From contig JAAZYV010000028.1 of the NCBI GenBank assembly GCA_014239455.1, forward strand, positions 1-40,073: DNA of 40,073 nt, written 5' to 3'. This DNA is from Paracoccaceae bacterium (GTDB lineage: Bacteria > Pseudomonadota > Alphaproteobacteria > Rhodobacterales > Rhodobacteraceae). A program made the position numbers and the translations under genes. Below the pieces are notes generated by a model. The model worked only from the letters and a program-made list of their open reading frames with translations. It ran no database searches and was not told the origin of the DNA. This document shows, one piece after another, positions 6,220 through 15,269 of the stretch (position 1 is its first letter; every line of letters begins with the position of its first letter).

Positions 6220-7998
6220 ATGGATGAACAGACAAAAAATCTTATACTAGCTACAGGGCTGAGTTTTCTTGTCTTACTTGCCTGGATGTTTTTCTTTCCT
6301 CCGAAACCAGTTCCAGAAAATTTTGATTCCATGGCAACGGAAAATGATCAAGGATTCAACGATGCAAATACCAAGCTCACCGATAAGGAAATTCAAAATC
6401 TTAATGAAAATATTCAAGAAGATTCCGTAGGAGAATTTGCGCCTAGGGTGAAAATCTCGACAAAAAATTTAAAGGGCTCCATTTGGCTAAAGGGAGGTAG
6501 GATAGACGATCTAAGTTTAGTTAATTACAGGGAAACTCTTGATAGTACTTCAAATAATGTTTCTCTATTGGTCCCCAGTGGTAGTGAAAAATCTTATTAT
6601 GCTTCTCATGGTTGGGCAGCGATGGAAGGTTTGGAACAAAAAGACACACCGGACTCAAATACCGTCTGGGCATTAAAGTCAGGGACCGTTTTAACCGAAA
6701 AGAGTCCTATAGTCTTAACATGGAAAAACAATCATGGAATTATTTTTGAGAAAAAAATTTCGGTCGACGAAAATTACATGTTCGAAGTTACCCAGTGGGT
6801 CATTAATGGCAGTAACTCGACTGTAAAACTTTATCCGTATGGAAACTTAACACGAAATGGACAGCCCGATACAATTGGATTTTATATCCTGCACGAAGGT
6901 GTCGTAGCTATGCAGGATGGAGAACTTATCGAAACTAATTATGATGACATAATTGAGCTCCCCAAAGAGAAAAGTACACGGGAGATTCAGGAAAATGGTT
7001 GGGTTGGTTTTACAGACAAATACTGGATGTCGACACTACTACCGAAATCTGGACAAACATTTAAAATGGATCAGAGGTACTTCCCTTCCTCTGAAAATTT
7101 TGAGGTTTGGATGCGTTTACCCCCCGTTACGATTAACTCAAATGAAAGTAGATCAGTTACCACAAACCTTTTCATTGGAGCCAAAGAAGTAAACACTATT
7201 AAATCATATCAAAAGTCTATGAATATTGAAAATTTTGTAGATGCCGTTGACTGGGGATGGTTCTTTTATCTCACCAAACCAATATTCTTTTTGTTGGATT
7301 GGTTCAATGGGTTCACCCATAATATGGGGTGGTCTATAATCCTTTTGACACTCTTTATTAAAACACTTTTATTTCCTCTTTCCTATAAGTCCTTTGTTTC
7401 CATGTCTAGGATGAAAAAACTACAACCACAGATGGAAAAAATAAAACAAAACGCTGGTGATGACAAAGCAAAATTGCAGCAAGAATTAATGGCCCTTTAT
7501 AAAAAAGAAAAGGTAAATCCTGTAGCTGGATGCCTTCCAATACTCTTACAAATTCCAGTTTTTTTCTCGCTCTATAAGGTTCTTTTTGTCACTATAGAAA
7601 TGCGGCACGCGCCCTTCATTGGATGGATAAAGGATCTATCGGCTCCAGACCCTACTTCTTTCCTAAACCTATTTGGACTACTACCCTTTTCTCCACCTGA
7701 CCCGACAAGCATCTTGGCTATATTCTCTATTGGGGTTTATCCTATTTTGATGGGTATTACGATGTGGTTACAGCAAAAGTTAAATCCTGCACCCACAGAT
7801 AAGACGCAAGCTATGATCTTTGCCTGGATGCCCTGGGTTTTCATGTTCATGTTGGGTCAATTCTCGGCTGGTCTTGTTATTTACTGGGTAGCAAACAATT
7901 TGATCCAGTTTGGGCAACAGTACATAATTATGTACTCCCAAGGTGTGAGTCCTGACATTTTTGGCAATATTATGAAATCTTTCAAGCGATCAGAATAA
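6220..7998 (+). CDS. yidC: Membrane protein insertase YidC
   Basis: 592 residues, Gram-negative form: N-terminal transmembrane helix (about 8-26), a large periplasmic domain (about 60-340) and the five-helix core of the Oxa1/YidC/Alb3 family. The core shows GWSIILLTLFIKTLLFPLSY, the cytoplasmic helical hairpin (MKKLQPQMEKIKQ), VNPVAGCLPILLQIPVFFSL and a final helix pair around FSAGLVIYW. The groove positive charge that is Arg in E. coli (FIVRG) appears as Lys 381 here, a conservative change. It inserts small membrane proteins alone or with SecY, which is also in this window. The stop is one base before the engB start. Confidence 0.97.
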   Translation: MDEQTKNLILATGLSFLVLLAWMFFFPPKPVPENFDSMATENDQGFNDANTKLTDKEIQNLNENIQEDSVGEFAPRVKISTKNLKGSIWLKGGRIDDLSLVNYRETLDSTSNNVSLLVPSGSEKSYYASHGWAAMEGLEQKDTPDSNTVWALKSGTVLTEKSPIVLTWKNNHGIIFEKKISVDENYMFEVTQWVINGSNSTVKLYPYGNLTRNGQPDTIGFYILHEGVVAMQDGELIETNYDDIIELPKEKSTREIQENGWVGFTDKYWMSTLLPKSGQTFKMDQRYFPSSENFEVWMRLPPVTINSNESRSVTTNLFIGAKEVNTIKSYQKSMNIENFVDAVDWGWFFYLTKPIFFLLDWFNGFTHNMGWSIILLTLFIKTLLFPLSYKSFVSMSRMKKLQPQMEKIKQNAGDDKAKLQQELMALYKKEKVNPVAGCLPILLQIPVFFSLYKVLFVTIEMRHAPFIGWIKDLSAPDPTSFLNLFGLLPFSPPDPTSILAIFSIGVYPILMGITMWLQQKLNPAPTDKTQAMIFAWMPWVFMFMLGQFSAGLVIYWVANNLIQFGQQYIIMYSQGVSPDIFGNIMKSFKRSE

Positions 7999-7999
7999 T

Positions 8000-8674
8000 T
8001 TGACCAAAGAGAAACAACAGGCCCTATTTTATCTTGCTAATCATATTGATCCAGATCAGGTTGAGGCTGGTCACAAGCTTTTTGCCAAACAGACGGAATT
8101 CATCAAAGGGATAACCTCTGTAACTGCCATGCCTTCAGAAGGTTATCCTGAAGTATGTTTCTCAGGTAGATCAAATGTTGGAAAATCTAGTCTCATAAAC
8201 AATCTAACAGGCAGAAATTCAATAGCAAGAACATCAAAAACTCCTGGAAGAACTCGCGAAATCAATTTTTTTCTTCTCGATCAAAATAAGTTCTTGGTTG
8301 ATTTACCTGGCTATGGTTTTGCAAAAGCCCCTCTGAAGGAAAGAGAACGATGGCAAAAACTGGTAAGTGATTATTTCTTCCAAAGTCAAAATTTAAGAAG
8401 GGTCTTCCTCCTAATTGATAGTAGACATGGGATTAAATCAAGTGATATCAACTTAATGAAGATGTTAGGGGAAGCTGGTGTGATTTTTCAGGTAGTATTC
8501 ACAAAATACGATAAAGTGAAAGAGCTTCAATTTAAAGAGGTGCTAGAGGCAAGTTTCGAAAAAATGGCCTCCCATGCAAATGCATTTTCAGAAGTATTAC
8601 TTACTTCCTCAAGAAAGGGACATGGTATAGCAATACTCAGGGCCACCATTAATAATTTGTTTCATCTTAGTTAG
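8000..8674 (+). CDS. engB: Ribosome-biogenesis GTPase EngB (YihA/YsxC)
   Basis: 224 residues. G1 GRSNVGKSS begins at residue 56. G2 is in KTPGRT, G3 is DLPGYGFAKA and G4 is TKYDK; together they identify EngB, a TrmE-Era-type GTPase acting in 50S assembly. TTG 8000 begins one base after the yidC stop, and no better start lies upstream because the frame would enter yidC, so translational coupling is likely. The N-terminal ~30 residues before the conserved TEFIKG region are longer than in E. coli. Confidence 0.95.
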   Translation: MTKEKQQALFYLANHIDPDQVEAGHKLFAKQTEFIKGITSVTAMPSEGYPEVCFSGRSNVGKSSLINNLTGRNSIARTSKTPGRTREINFFLLDQNKFLVDLPGYGFAKAPLKERERWQKLVSDYFFQSQNLRRVFLLIDSRHGIKSSDINLMKMLGEAGVIFQVVFTKYDKVKELQFKEVLEASFEKMASHANAFSEVLLTSSRKGHGIAILRATINNLFHLS

Positions 8675-8700
8675 TTTTAAGCTCAGTGGTTAGGAAAAAT

Positions 8701-9567
8701 ATGAATGAAAAAATAGAAAAACAGATTGATTGGGTCACTACAGCTAAAACTCTCTCAGAAGCTTTGCCATATCTTAAGAGGTATGAATCCGCAACCATCG
8801 TAATAAAATTAGGTGGTGCTGCTATGGCTAATATTGAAAATCTATCCTCCTTTGCAAGAGACGTTGTTTTGATGAAACAATGTAAAGTGAATCCAATAAT
8901 TGTTCACGGAGGGGGTCCCATGATCAGTGATGCCTTGGACAAATGGAAGATAGATTTTGATTTTATTGATGGAAAACGTGTTACGGATGCTAAAGCTATT
9001 AAAGTAGTAGAAATGGTACTGTCAGGTGATGTTAATAGAACGATTGTTTCAGCTCTTAACTGCCAAGGAGGTAAGGGTGTAGGTTTGTCTGGAAAAGATG
9101 CATCTCTGCTAATCTGCGAAAAGGAAAAAGCAGATTTAGGGTTTGTCGGGAAACCCGTCAAAACTAATGTAGAAATTCTGTCCAATTTGGTAAAAAATGA
9201 TTTTATTCCAGTAATAGCACCAATTGGAACAGATGAATCCGGGCAAACCTTCAACATTAATGCAGATACTATGGCAGGTGTAATTTCTGCTGGAATGAAT
9301 GCAGACAGGTTGTTGTTGTTAACTGATGTTAATGGAGTTCAAGATATTGAAGGGAAACTAGTCCTAAAAGCTTGCCCAACAGAAATAAGAAAATTGCTTG
9401 CCTGTGAAGCCATCTCAGGAGGCATGATACCAAAAGTAAAAACAGCGCTAGACGCAATTGAGAATGGTGTGAGAGCAGTTGTAATACTTGATGGCAGAGT
9501 TCAAAATGCTTGCTTATTAGAGCTCTTTACTGAGCATGGCGTTGGTACTTTAATTCGAAATCCGTAA
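8701..9567 (+). CDS. argB: Acetylglutamate kinase
   Basis: Phosphorylates N-acetyl-L-glutamate in the second step of arginine synthesis, in the cytoplasm. Visible motifs are VIKLGGAAM (phosphate-binding lysine), VHGGGPMI, the NINADTMAG segment and LTDVNGV, all typical of the amino-acid kinase fold. I chose ATG 8701 (288 residues) because AGGA lies five bases before it; an in-frame GTG at 8686 would add five residues. The gene follows engB by 26 nt and ends one base from the end of the convergent aapP gene. Confidence 0.96.
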   Translation: MNEKIEKQIDWVTTAKTLSEALPYLKRYESATIVIKLGGAAMANIENLSSFARDVVLMKQCKVNPIIVHGGGPMISDALDKWKIDFDFIDGKRVTDAKAIKVVEMVLSGDVNRTIVSALNCQGGKGVGLSGKDASLLICEKEKADLGFVGKPVKTNVEILSNLVKNDFIPVIAPIGTDESGQTFNINADTMAGVISAGMNADRLLLLTDVNGVQDIEGKLVLKACPTEIRKLLACEAISGGMIPKVKTALDAIENGVRAVVILDGRVQNACLLELFTEHGVGTLIRNP

Positions 9568-9568
9568 A

Positions 9569-10354
9569 TCAATGTCCTAATATTTGACTTAAGAATAATT
9601 TTGTCCTATCTGATTTGGGATCATTAAAAAAGCTCTCTGGCTCATTTTGTTCCACTATCTGACCTTCATCCATGAAAATCACCCTATCTGCTACTTTCCT
9701 CGCAAAACCCATTTCATGGCTAACCACTATCATTGTCATCCCCTCTTGAGCAAGTTCTATCATTGTATCCAAAACCTCTTTAATCATCTCGGGATCCAAC
9801 GCAGAAGTTGGTTCATCAAATAACATTATTTTAGGCTGCATGCACAGAGATCTAGCTATTGCAACCCTTTGCTGTTGGCCGCCTGACAACTGTCCAGGAT
9901 ACTTGGATGCCTGCTCAGGTATCTTGACCTTCTCAAGAAATTGCATAGCCAATTCTTCGGCCTCCTTCTTAGGAGTCTTACGAACCCATATTTGGGCCAA
10001 AGTGCAATTCTCTAAGATGGTCAAATGAGGAAAAAGGTTAAAATGTTGAAAGACCATACCGACTTCTGACCTAATTCTATCAATTTTCTTTAGATCTTCT
10101 GTTAATTCAATTCCATCAACCCGAATGATACCATCCTGATGTTGTTCCAACCTGTTGATGCACCTAATGAGAGTGGACTTACCAGACCCAGATGGGCCAC
10201 ACACCACAATACGTTCTCCCTCCCGGACAGACAAATTTATATCTCTTAAAACATGAAAAGATCCAAACCATTTGTTCATGCTAACTATTTCTATGACATG
10301 ATCGCCCTTTCCCCCTTTGGGAGAAGCATCTGTTCTTATCATTTCCTTTTGCAT
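9569..10354 (-). CDS. aapP: Polar amino-acid ABC transporter, ATP-binding protein
   Basis: 261 residues. Energises uptake through AapQ/AapM. Walker [10 protein letters not shown] at residues 53-61, Q-loop in [13 protein letters not shown], signature LSGGQQQR, Walker [15 protein letters not shown] and switch His in VVSHEMG are all intact. It is last in the aapJ-Q-M-P order and starts 17 nt after aapM. The equivalent Rhodobacter gene is bztD (glutamate, glutamine, aspartate, asparagine uptake). The two naming schemes cannot be told apart from sequence alone. The gene meets argB tail-to-tail with one intervening base, leaving no room for a dedicated terminator. Confidence 0.93.
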   Translation of the reverse strand: MQKEMIRTDASPKGGKGDHVIEIVSMNKWFGSFHVLRDINLSVREGERIVVCGPSGSGKSTLIRCINRLEQHQDGIIRVDGIELTEDLKKIDRIRSEVGMVFQHFNLFPHLTILENCTLAQIWVRKTPKKEAEELAMQFLEKVKIPEQASKYPGQLSGGQQQRVAIARSLCMQPKIMLFDEPTSALDPEMIKEVLDTMIELAQEGMTMIVVSHEMGFARKVADRVIFMDEGQIVEQNEPESFFNDPKSDRTKLFLSQILGH

Positions 10355-10371
10355 AACTATCTTTCCTTCAA

Positions 10372-11760
10372 TTAATGCTTGTACCTCAGTTTTTTCTCCA
10401 TAAACATGGAATAACGTGACATGCTAAATAGAATAACCCAGAATATAGCTGCCACAGCCAAATAGCCAGTTAATGACTGAACAGGTGTAGACCAATTTGG
10501 ATCAGCGAAAGATGATTGGACCATACCTAAAAGATCAAACAAACTGATAATCAAAACAAGTGTTGTATCTTTAAACAACCCAATGAACGTGTTCACGATA
10601 CCCGGTATTACCAGGACCAATGCTTGTGGTAGAATGATCAGCCTGGAAGTTTGATAATATGATAACCCTAACCCAGAGGCAGCTTCAAACTGACCTTTTG
10701 GAATAGCTTGTAATCCACCCCTTATTACTTCTGCCATATAAGCCGCAGAAAACAAAGTCACCCCAATCAAAGCCCTTAACAACTTATTAAAATCGGTTCC
10801 TTCAGGAAGGAACAAGGGTAACATAAAGGAAGCCATAAATAGAACTGTTATTAAGGGAACTCCTCGCCAGAATTCAATAAATAAAACACATAAAAGTCTG
10901 ATCACCGGCATTGATGACCGTCTGCCTAACGCTAACAAAATCCCTAATGGCAAAGATGCCACAATGCCTGTAATAGCTACCACTAGCGTAACCAACAAAC
11001 CTCCCCACTTATCAGTTTCTACAGTCACCAAACCAAAATCACTAGTAAAGATAATTGTTACAATGGTGATATAGACCAAAAGATATCTAATGACATTGAA
11101 AACCGTATGTGCGGCTAAAAAACCTTCCCCAAGAAAACCTCTGTATATTAAAAAGCAAAAAAAGCTGATTAATGAGCTTACCAAAATCATAATTATCAAG
11201 GTGGAATTTGCGATTTCCAAATTGCCACCTGTTAGTAGAACAAAAGCAATAATTGGATAAATTACGAGGAGAAAAATTCCTACATGGAAACGATATGGCA
11301 TTTTTTCAATGACTACCCATCCTATCCCCACAAATAAGATAAGATACGTCAGATTTACTCTCCAGATCTCTTCAATATCATATACACCATAAATGAGAAG
11401 TTTGCTTTTTGCTGCTATGAAAGGCCAACAAGCGCCAAACCATTCTTCTGGCAGGTTACCTCCTTGCAGCGTCGTAGCACACGCTAACCTCTTTAATTCA
11501 TCTGCATCAGACCAAATAGCTTGAATAAAGGCAAAATCAACTAAGGTCCAAATACCGTTCAACCCAAGATATAAAATAACTATAGTAAGCAGTATCATAA
11601 AGACAGACTGAATAGATCCTGTGATAGTTGAAAAATTAATCATAGATGAAATGCCGTTTCTCCAAAGCCATCCTATTAAGCCTACTTGATTGATGGGTGG
11701 CGGCAAAACTGGTGCGTCTTCTTTTCTTACAAATTCTACGTTAGTCTCTATCTTACTCAT
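10372..11760 (-). CDS. aapM: Polar amino-acid ABC transporter, permease
   Basis: 462 residues, an inner-membrane permease of the HisM/GlnP family with an extended N-terminal region. The C-terminal third holds the transport domain with the EAA-type loop ([26 protein letters not shown]) that docks on AapP. The preceding [20 protein letters not shown] segment is family-typical. Its ATG overlaps the aapQ stop as ATGA, a coupled pair that forms the heterodimeric channel. Length and domain layout match AapM/BztC, somewhat longer than the Rhizobium form. Confidence 0.92.
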   Translation of the reverse strand: MSKIETNVEFVRKEDAPVLPPPINQVGLIGWLWRNGISSMINFSTITGSIQSVFMILLTIVILYLGLNGIWTLVDFAFIQAIWSDADELKRLACATTLQGGNLPEEWFGACWPFIAAKSKLLIYGVYDIEEIWRVNLTYLILFVGIGWVVIEKMPYRFHVGIFLLVIYPIIAFVLLTGGNLEIANSTLIIMILVSSLISFFCFLIYRGFLGEGFLAAHTVFNVIRYLLVYITIVTIIFTSDFGLVTVETDKWGGLLVTLVVAITGIVASLPLGILLALGRRSSMPVIRLLCVLFIEFWRGVPLITVLFMASFMLPLFLPEGTDFNKLLRALIGVTLFSAAYMAEVIRGGLQAIPKGQFEAASGLGLSYYQTSRLIILPQALVLVIPGIVNTFIGLFKDTTLVLIISLFDLLGMVQSSFADPNWSTPVQSLTGYLAVAAIFWVILFSMSRYSMFMEKKLRYKH

Positions 11761-12986
11761 CTTTCCACCAGTTTTATTTTAGAATTGAACCAATTCATAA
11801 ATATCGACGTAATAATAGAGAATGATAGGTAAACTAACATTAGCATGAAAATCATCTCTACCTCTTTTCCTACTTGATTTAGGGCAGTGCCTCCAAAGAC
11901 TGAGACCAATTCAGGGTAGGCAATCGCTACTGCTAAAGAAGAATTTTTAATCAAATTCAAATACTGTGAGGTGAGGGGTGGAACTATTACTCTCATAGCT
12001 TGAGGAATGATAACAAGTCGGAGAGTTGTACCTGGACGTAACCCCAGGGCAAACGAAGCCTCCGTTTGACCGTAACTAATCGCAAGAATGCCACTCCTGA
12101 CTATCTCTGCTATGAATGAAGATGTGTAAAGGGAAAGAGCTGCCCAGACAGCTATCATCTCAGGAACAATCATCATTCCCATGCCCGTTTGATATCCTCT
12201 TCGGAAGACCGGTCCATCCGACTTAAAGATTGGATTTTCCCAATTCAACGGTTGTCCCAAAATATAATAGATAGCTAATGGCAAGAAAATTAATAAGATT
12301 AAACCCAACCATCCTCCAGGAAATTTCTTCCCAGTCACCAGAAATCTCCTAGTAGACCACTTAATGATAAAAATACAGCCAACCATACCAACTATCAGCG
12401 CAATTAAGACGTATAAAAAACCTTCAAGTGGCTGTGGCGCTGGAGCATATAGCCCCGTAATATTTATTCCAATGTTTTCGGTAAAAAATAATGCTTCCCT
12501 TTTTGCTGGAAGATTTCGCAAAACAGCAAAGTACACAATAAAGAGCCATAAAAGTAAGGGAATATTTCTAAAAATTTCAACAAAAGTTGCTGCAAAGCTC
12601 TTAAGTATAAAATTGTTAGATAAACGAAATATTCCTATTGTAAAGCCCAATAAGGTCGCTGCTATAATTCCAAAAAGTCCTACTGCTAAAGTGTTTAGGA
12701 CACCAATAATAAATACATCAACATAGGTAGAAACACCCACCTCGTACCCCACAACCCAGGTACCAAATGTCGGAAGAATTGAAAATCCTGACGTCTCACC
12801 TAAGAAATGAAATCCCAGCGATTTGCCACGATCCTCTAAATTCACCAAAGTATTATGCCTTAGGAGTATTAAACTACCAAACACTATAACCAATGCTAAA
12901 ATCTGGAAGAAAATACTCCGGATCTTAGGGTTATAAATTAGTGATTCTTTCTCATCACTTAATTTGACTCCTGAGCTATTCATCAA
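11757..12986 (-). CDS. aapQ: Polar amino-acid ABC transporter, permease
   Basis: 409 residues, partner of AapM. The permease domain is split in the way typical of AapQ/BztB. VFIIGVLNTLAVGLFGIIAATLLGF opens the first helices, FRNIPLLLWLFIVYF follows, a long insert with two more membrane segments comes next, and the EAA-type loop (YGQTEASFALGLRPGTTLRLVIIPQAM) is near the end. It starts 89 nt after aapJ, separated by a stable hairpin, and overlaps aapM by four bases. Confidence 0.92.
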   Translation of the reverse strand: MMNSSGVKLSDEKESLIYNPKIRSIFFQILALVIVFGSLILLRHNTLVNLEDRGKSLGFHFLGETSGFSILPTFGTWVVGYEVGVSTYVDVFIIGVLNTLAVGLFGIIAATLLGFTIGIFRLSNNFILKSFAATFVEIFRNIPLLLWLFIVYFAVLRNLPAKREALFFTENIGINITGLYAPAPQPLEGFLYVLIALIVGMVGCIFIIKWSTRRFLVTGKKFPGGWLGLILLIFLPLAIYYILGQPLNWENPIFKSDGPVFRRGYQTGMGMMIVPEMIAVWAALSLYTSSFIAEIVRSGILAISYGQTEASFALGLRPGTTLRLVIIPQAMRVIVPPLTSQYLNLIKNSSLAVAIAYPELVSVFGGTALNQVGKEVEMIFMLMLVYLSFSIITSIFMNWFNSKIKLVER

Positions 12987-13033
12987 GTAAATGCCTTCTG
13001 AGTCCTAGATTTCTGATAACAATAAGTTGAAAA

Positions 13034-13060
13034 GCACTAGCCCTCATAAAGGACTAGTGC
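13034..13060 (-). terminator. Intercistronic hairpin between aapJ and aapQ
   Basis: On the minus strand GCACTAGTCC and GGGCTAGTGC form a 10-bp stem (one G-U pair) with a 7-nt loop, followed by TTTT then C. It begins about 16 nt after the aapJ stop. Hairpins at this place in binding-protein operons usually lower permease expression relative to the binding protein, by partial termination or by protecting the upstream mRNA. The short U-run suggests incomplete termination. Confidence 0.7.
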
Positions 13061-13075
13061 AGTTTATATTTTGTC

Positions 13076-14089
13076 TTATCTTATTGGTGGAGCATACATA
13101 AGACCACCATTTGTCCAAAGCGCATTAGCACCACGTGCTAATTTCAGAGGAGTGTTAGGTCCTACATTTCTTTCATAAGATTCCCCATAATTACCAATAT
13201 GTTTGATAATGTTATAGGCCCAATCATTTGAAATACCTAGTTCTTCACCAAAAGAACCCTCAGTTCCAAGCAATCGCTTCACAGCTGGGTTGTCTGAACC
13301 CTTCTTGCTATCAACATTGGCAGATGTTATTCCCATCTCTTCGGCATTAACCATTGCATTGTGTACCCACTTAACAATATTGAACCACTGGTCATCACCT
13401 TGCCTTACCACTGGACCCAAAGGCTCCTTAGAAATAATTTCTGGCAAAACAACGTGGGCGTCAGGATTTGATAGCTTTAGACGTTGAGCAGCTAATCCGG
13501 AACGATCAGTGGTATAAACATCACATCTTCCTGCGTCATACGCTGCTACAACTTCGTCAGCTTTTTCAAAAGCTACAAGATTAAAGCCCATGTTGTTAAA
13601 CCTGAAGTAATCAGTGATATTCAATTCTGTAGTAGTACCTGTATTTGTACAAATATTAGCACCATCAAGCTCAGTACCTGAAGAAACTCCCATGCCAGCC
13701 GGAACCATCATGCCCTGACCATCATAATAATTTACACCAGCAAAGTTTAGACCGAGTTGTGTATCTCGAGTCATAGTCCATGTTGTATTTCTGGACAAAA
13801 TATCAATTTCTCCAGAACTCAACGCTGTGAATCTTTGCTTAGACGACAGTGGTGAAAATTTAACAGCATTAGTGTCACCAAAAACAGCGACAGCTACTGC
13901 TCTACACAATTCCACATCCAGACCAGTCCACTTGCCAGAATCGTCCTGATTAGAAAAACCTGGTAATCCCTGGCTAACCCCGCACTGAACAAATCCCTTG
14001 CTCTTGATGTCATCCAAAGTACCAGCAAAAGCACCCGTGGAAATCAATCCTAAGGCAGCTATTGCTCCAAAAATAAATGATTTTTTCAT
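13076..14089 (-). CDS. aapJ: Polar amino-acid ABC transporter, periplasmic binding protein
   Basis: 337 residues. A Sec signal peptide (MKKSFIFGAIAALGLISTGA) probably ends at AFA|G near residue 22. The mature protein is a family-3 solute-binding protein with AapJ/BztA hallmarks: CGVSQGLPGFS, GLDVELCRAVA, RFTALSSGEIDILSRNTTWT, YYDGQGMMV, AAYDAGRCDVYTTDRSGL and REGDDQW-like RQGDDQWFNIV. The conserved two-Cys pattern is kept. It captures L-amino acids, mainly Glu/Gln/Asp/Asn in characterised relatives. ATG 14089 has GAGGG five bases upstream. It leads the operon and is preceded by a long control region. Confidence 0.95.
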   Translation of the reverse strand: MKKSFIFGAIAALGLISTGAFAGTLDDIKSKGFVQCGVSQGLPGFSNQDDSGKWTGLDVELCRAVAVAVFGDTNAVKFSPLSSKQRFTALSSGEIDILSRNTTWTMTRDTQLGLNFAGVNYYDGQGMMVPAGMGVSSGTELDGANICTNTGTTTELNITDYFRFNNMGFNLVAFEKADEVVAAYDAGRCDVYTTDRSGLAAQRLKLSNPDAHVVLPEIISKEPLGPVVRQGDDQWFNIVKWVHNAMVNAEEMGITSANVDSKKGSDNPAVKRLLGTEGSFGEELGISNDWAYNIIKHIGNYGESYERNVGPNTPLKLARGANALWTNGGLMYAPPIR

Positions 14090-14285
14090 TTTTCCCTCTT
14101 CATAAGTTGTGACCCCCCCTAAATATCTCCAACCTGAAAGTTTTCTGGAGCCTAAATTGTTTAAAAACCTTCAGCAGTGTACACTTTTGCGATTTGTGAG
14201 CTCTTTGGTCAAGTCTTCATTCGAATTTTCTGACCAGCAAATTCATAAAACTAAATCCTATAGAAAACTACAAATGTCTACCTCT

Positions 14286-14305
14286 GTTAGGACGTTTTAC
14301 CTAAC
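14286..14305 (-). promoter_or_regulatory. Hairpin/inverted repeat just downstream of the aapJ promoter
   Basis: GTTAGG (14286-14291) and CCTAAC (14300-14305) form a perfect 6-bp inverted repeat with an 8-nt spacer, at about +3 to +22 of the predicted transcript. A further GTTAGG lies at 14348-14353, just upstream of the -35 box, so the promoter is bracketed by the same hexamer. This could be an operator or a leader hairpin. Confidence 0.4.
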
Positions 14306-14314
14306 TTTCCTCTA

Positions 14315-14343
14315 AGTATATGTTTTAATTGACTTTTATTCAA
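14315..14343 (-). promoter_or_regulatory. Predicted promoter of aapJQMP
   Basis: Minus-strand TTGAAT (14338-14343), a 17-bp spacer and TATACT (14315-14320). Transcription would begin near 14308, giving an untranslated leader of about 220 nt. This sits in the 427-nt gene-free gap 14090-14516, which otherwise shows no credible ORF; a plus-strand frame at 14109-14315 has no protein-like features. Confidence 0.5.
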
Positions 14344-14516
14344 TCACGTTAGGTTTCTATATTTATTTCTTTCAATATCCTAAATACAAATTAGAAATGC
14401 ATGGAACATTCTTAAGTTCGTTTAACCCAATTAAATTGAGAAAAATTACCGTGAATGAGCTTTTTATTGTGATGAAAAGCAAGTGATTCTTTTTTCTCTA
14501 TGATCATTTCTGATAT

Positions 14517-15227
14517 TCACCCTTTCTGAACCATTTGCAATATTTCACAAGCCTGCATAAACAAGGATCTTTTTATCTTACCTTCAGCCTTTTGTTCAGC
14601 CAACGTTCCCCATATGTTACGTTGCCAATCTTCGTCAATTCTCATGAGTTTCCATGCTTTTTCTGGTGAAATCTTCCCCGTTAATATAGCTAACCCAATG
14701 ATTAAAGAATTTGATAAGGTGACTAATTCATTCATAACTGTCAAGCATAATGGTTCGATTGGTAGAAGTAACTTAGAGAACTCCTTCTCCATATCACTAC
14801 TCTGCTCAACCGGCACAAGACCATGAGAAATCGTTAAAGTTGTATTAAGTTGAATCTGTATCCAATCTATTAATGGATCCCAACTCTTTGACTGAATTCT
14901 AGCTAGATCAGATCCTTTGTCCGCCCTATAGCATAGAAGATCCGACATCCCATACCCCACTAATTTATCTTTTAACTTCAAACTTTCTCTTTCAGAACGA
15001 TCCACTGAAAGAAAACAAGCTTTGGTATAGGGCATATGTGAATAATTAATTTCTTTCTTCACCTTGGACCACTCATTTTTAACTCCATGAGCAATCGATC
15101 GATTTCCTATGATAAGCTCATTTTTTGAGAGCGTTCTTAAAGGAACCTCATCTAACATTATTATATATCCTGAAGGATGGTGCTTCAGCTCAACAGACTT
15201 CCAATTCTTTATTCTCTTCAAAATCAA
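14517..15227 (-). CDS. ATP12-family F1-ATPase assembly chaperone
   Basis: 236 residues. Family features are the N-terminal strand segment ending in LDEVPLRTLSKNELIIG, the central SDLLCYRAD followed by WDPLIDWIQIQL, and the C-terminal LVTLSNSLIIGLAILTGKISPEKAW with a final WGxxAEQ-like WGTLAEQKAEG. In mitochondria ATP12 binds the F1 alpha subunit during assembly; bacterial members are mostly alphaproteobacterial. The start is TTG at 15227 with no strong ribosome site, so a start a few residues downstream is possible. It lies 42 nt after rluC and is probably in the rarA-rluC-ATP12 transcript. Confidence 0.88.
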   Translation of the reverse strand: MILKRIKNWKSVELKHHPSGYIIMLDEVPLRTLSKNELIIGNRSIAHGVKNEWSKVKKEINYSHMPYTKACFLSVDRSERESLKLKDKLVGYGMSDLLCYRADKGSDLARIQSKSWDPLIDWIQIQLNTTLTISHGLVPVEQSSDMEKEFSKLLLPIEPLCLTVMNELVTLSNSLIIGLAILTGKISPEKAWKLMRIDEDWQRNIWGTLAEQKAEGKIKRSLFMQACEILQMVQKG

Positions 15228-15269
15228 TTTACTATTTTTACTCTTGATACAAGTTTATACTTCTTTTGA

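Noticed and set aside
7360-7362. Loss of the conserved positive charge in the YidC groove
   Set aside because: Arg is replaced by Lys 381, which keeps the charge, so it is not a defect.
14109-14315. Plus-strand ORF of 68 codons in the aapJ control region
   Set aside because: No ribosome site, low-complexity composition, and it overlaps the predicted aapJ promoter region on the other strand.
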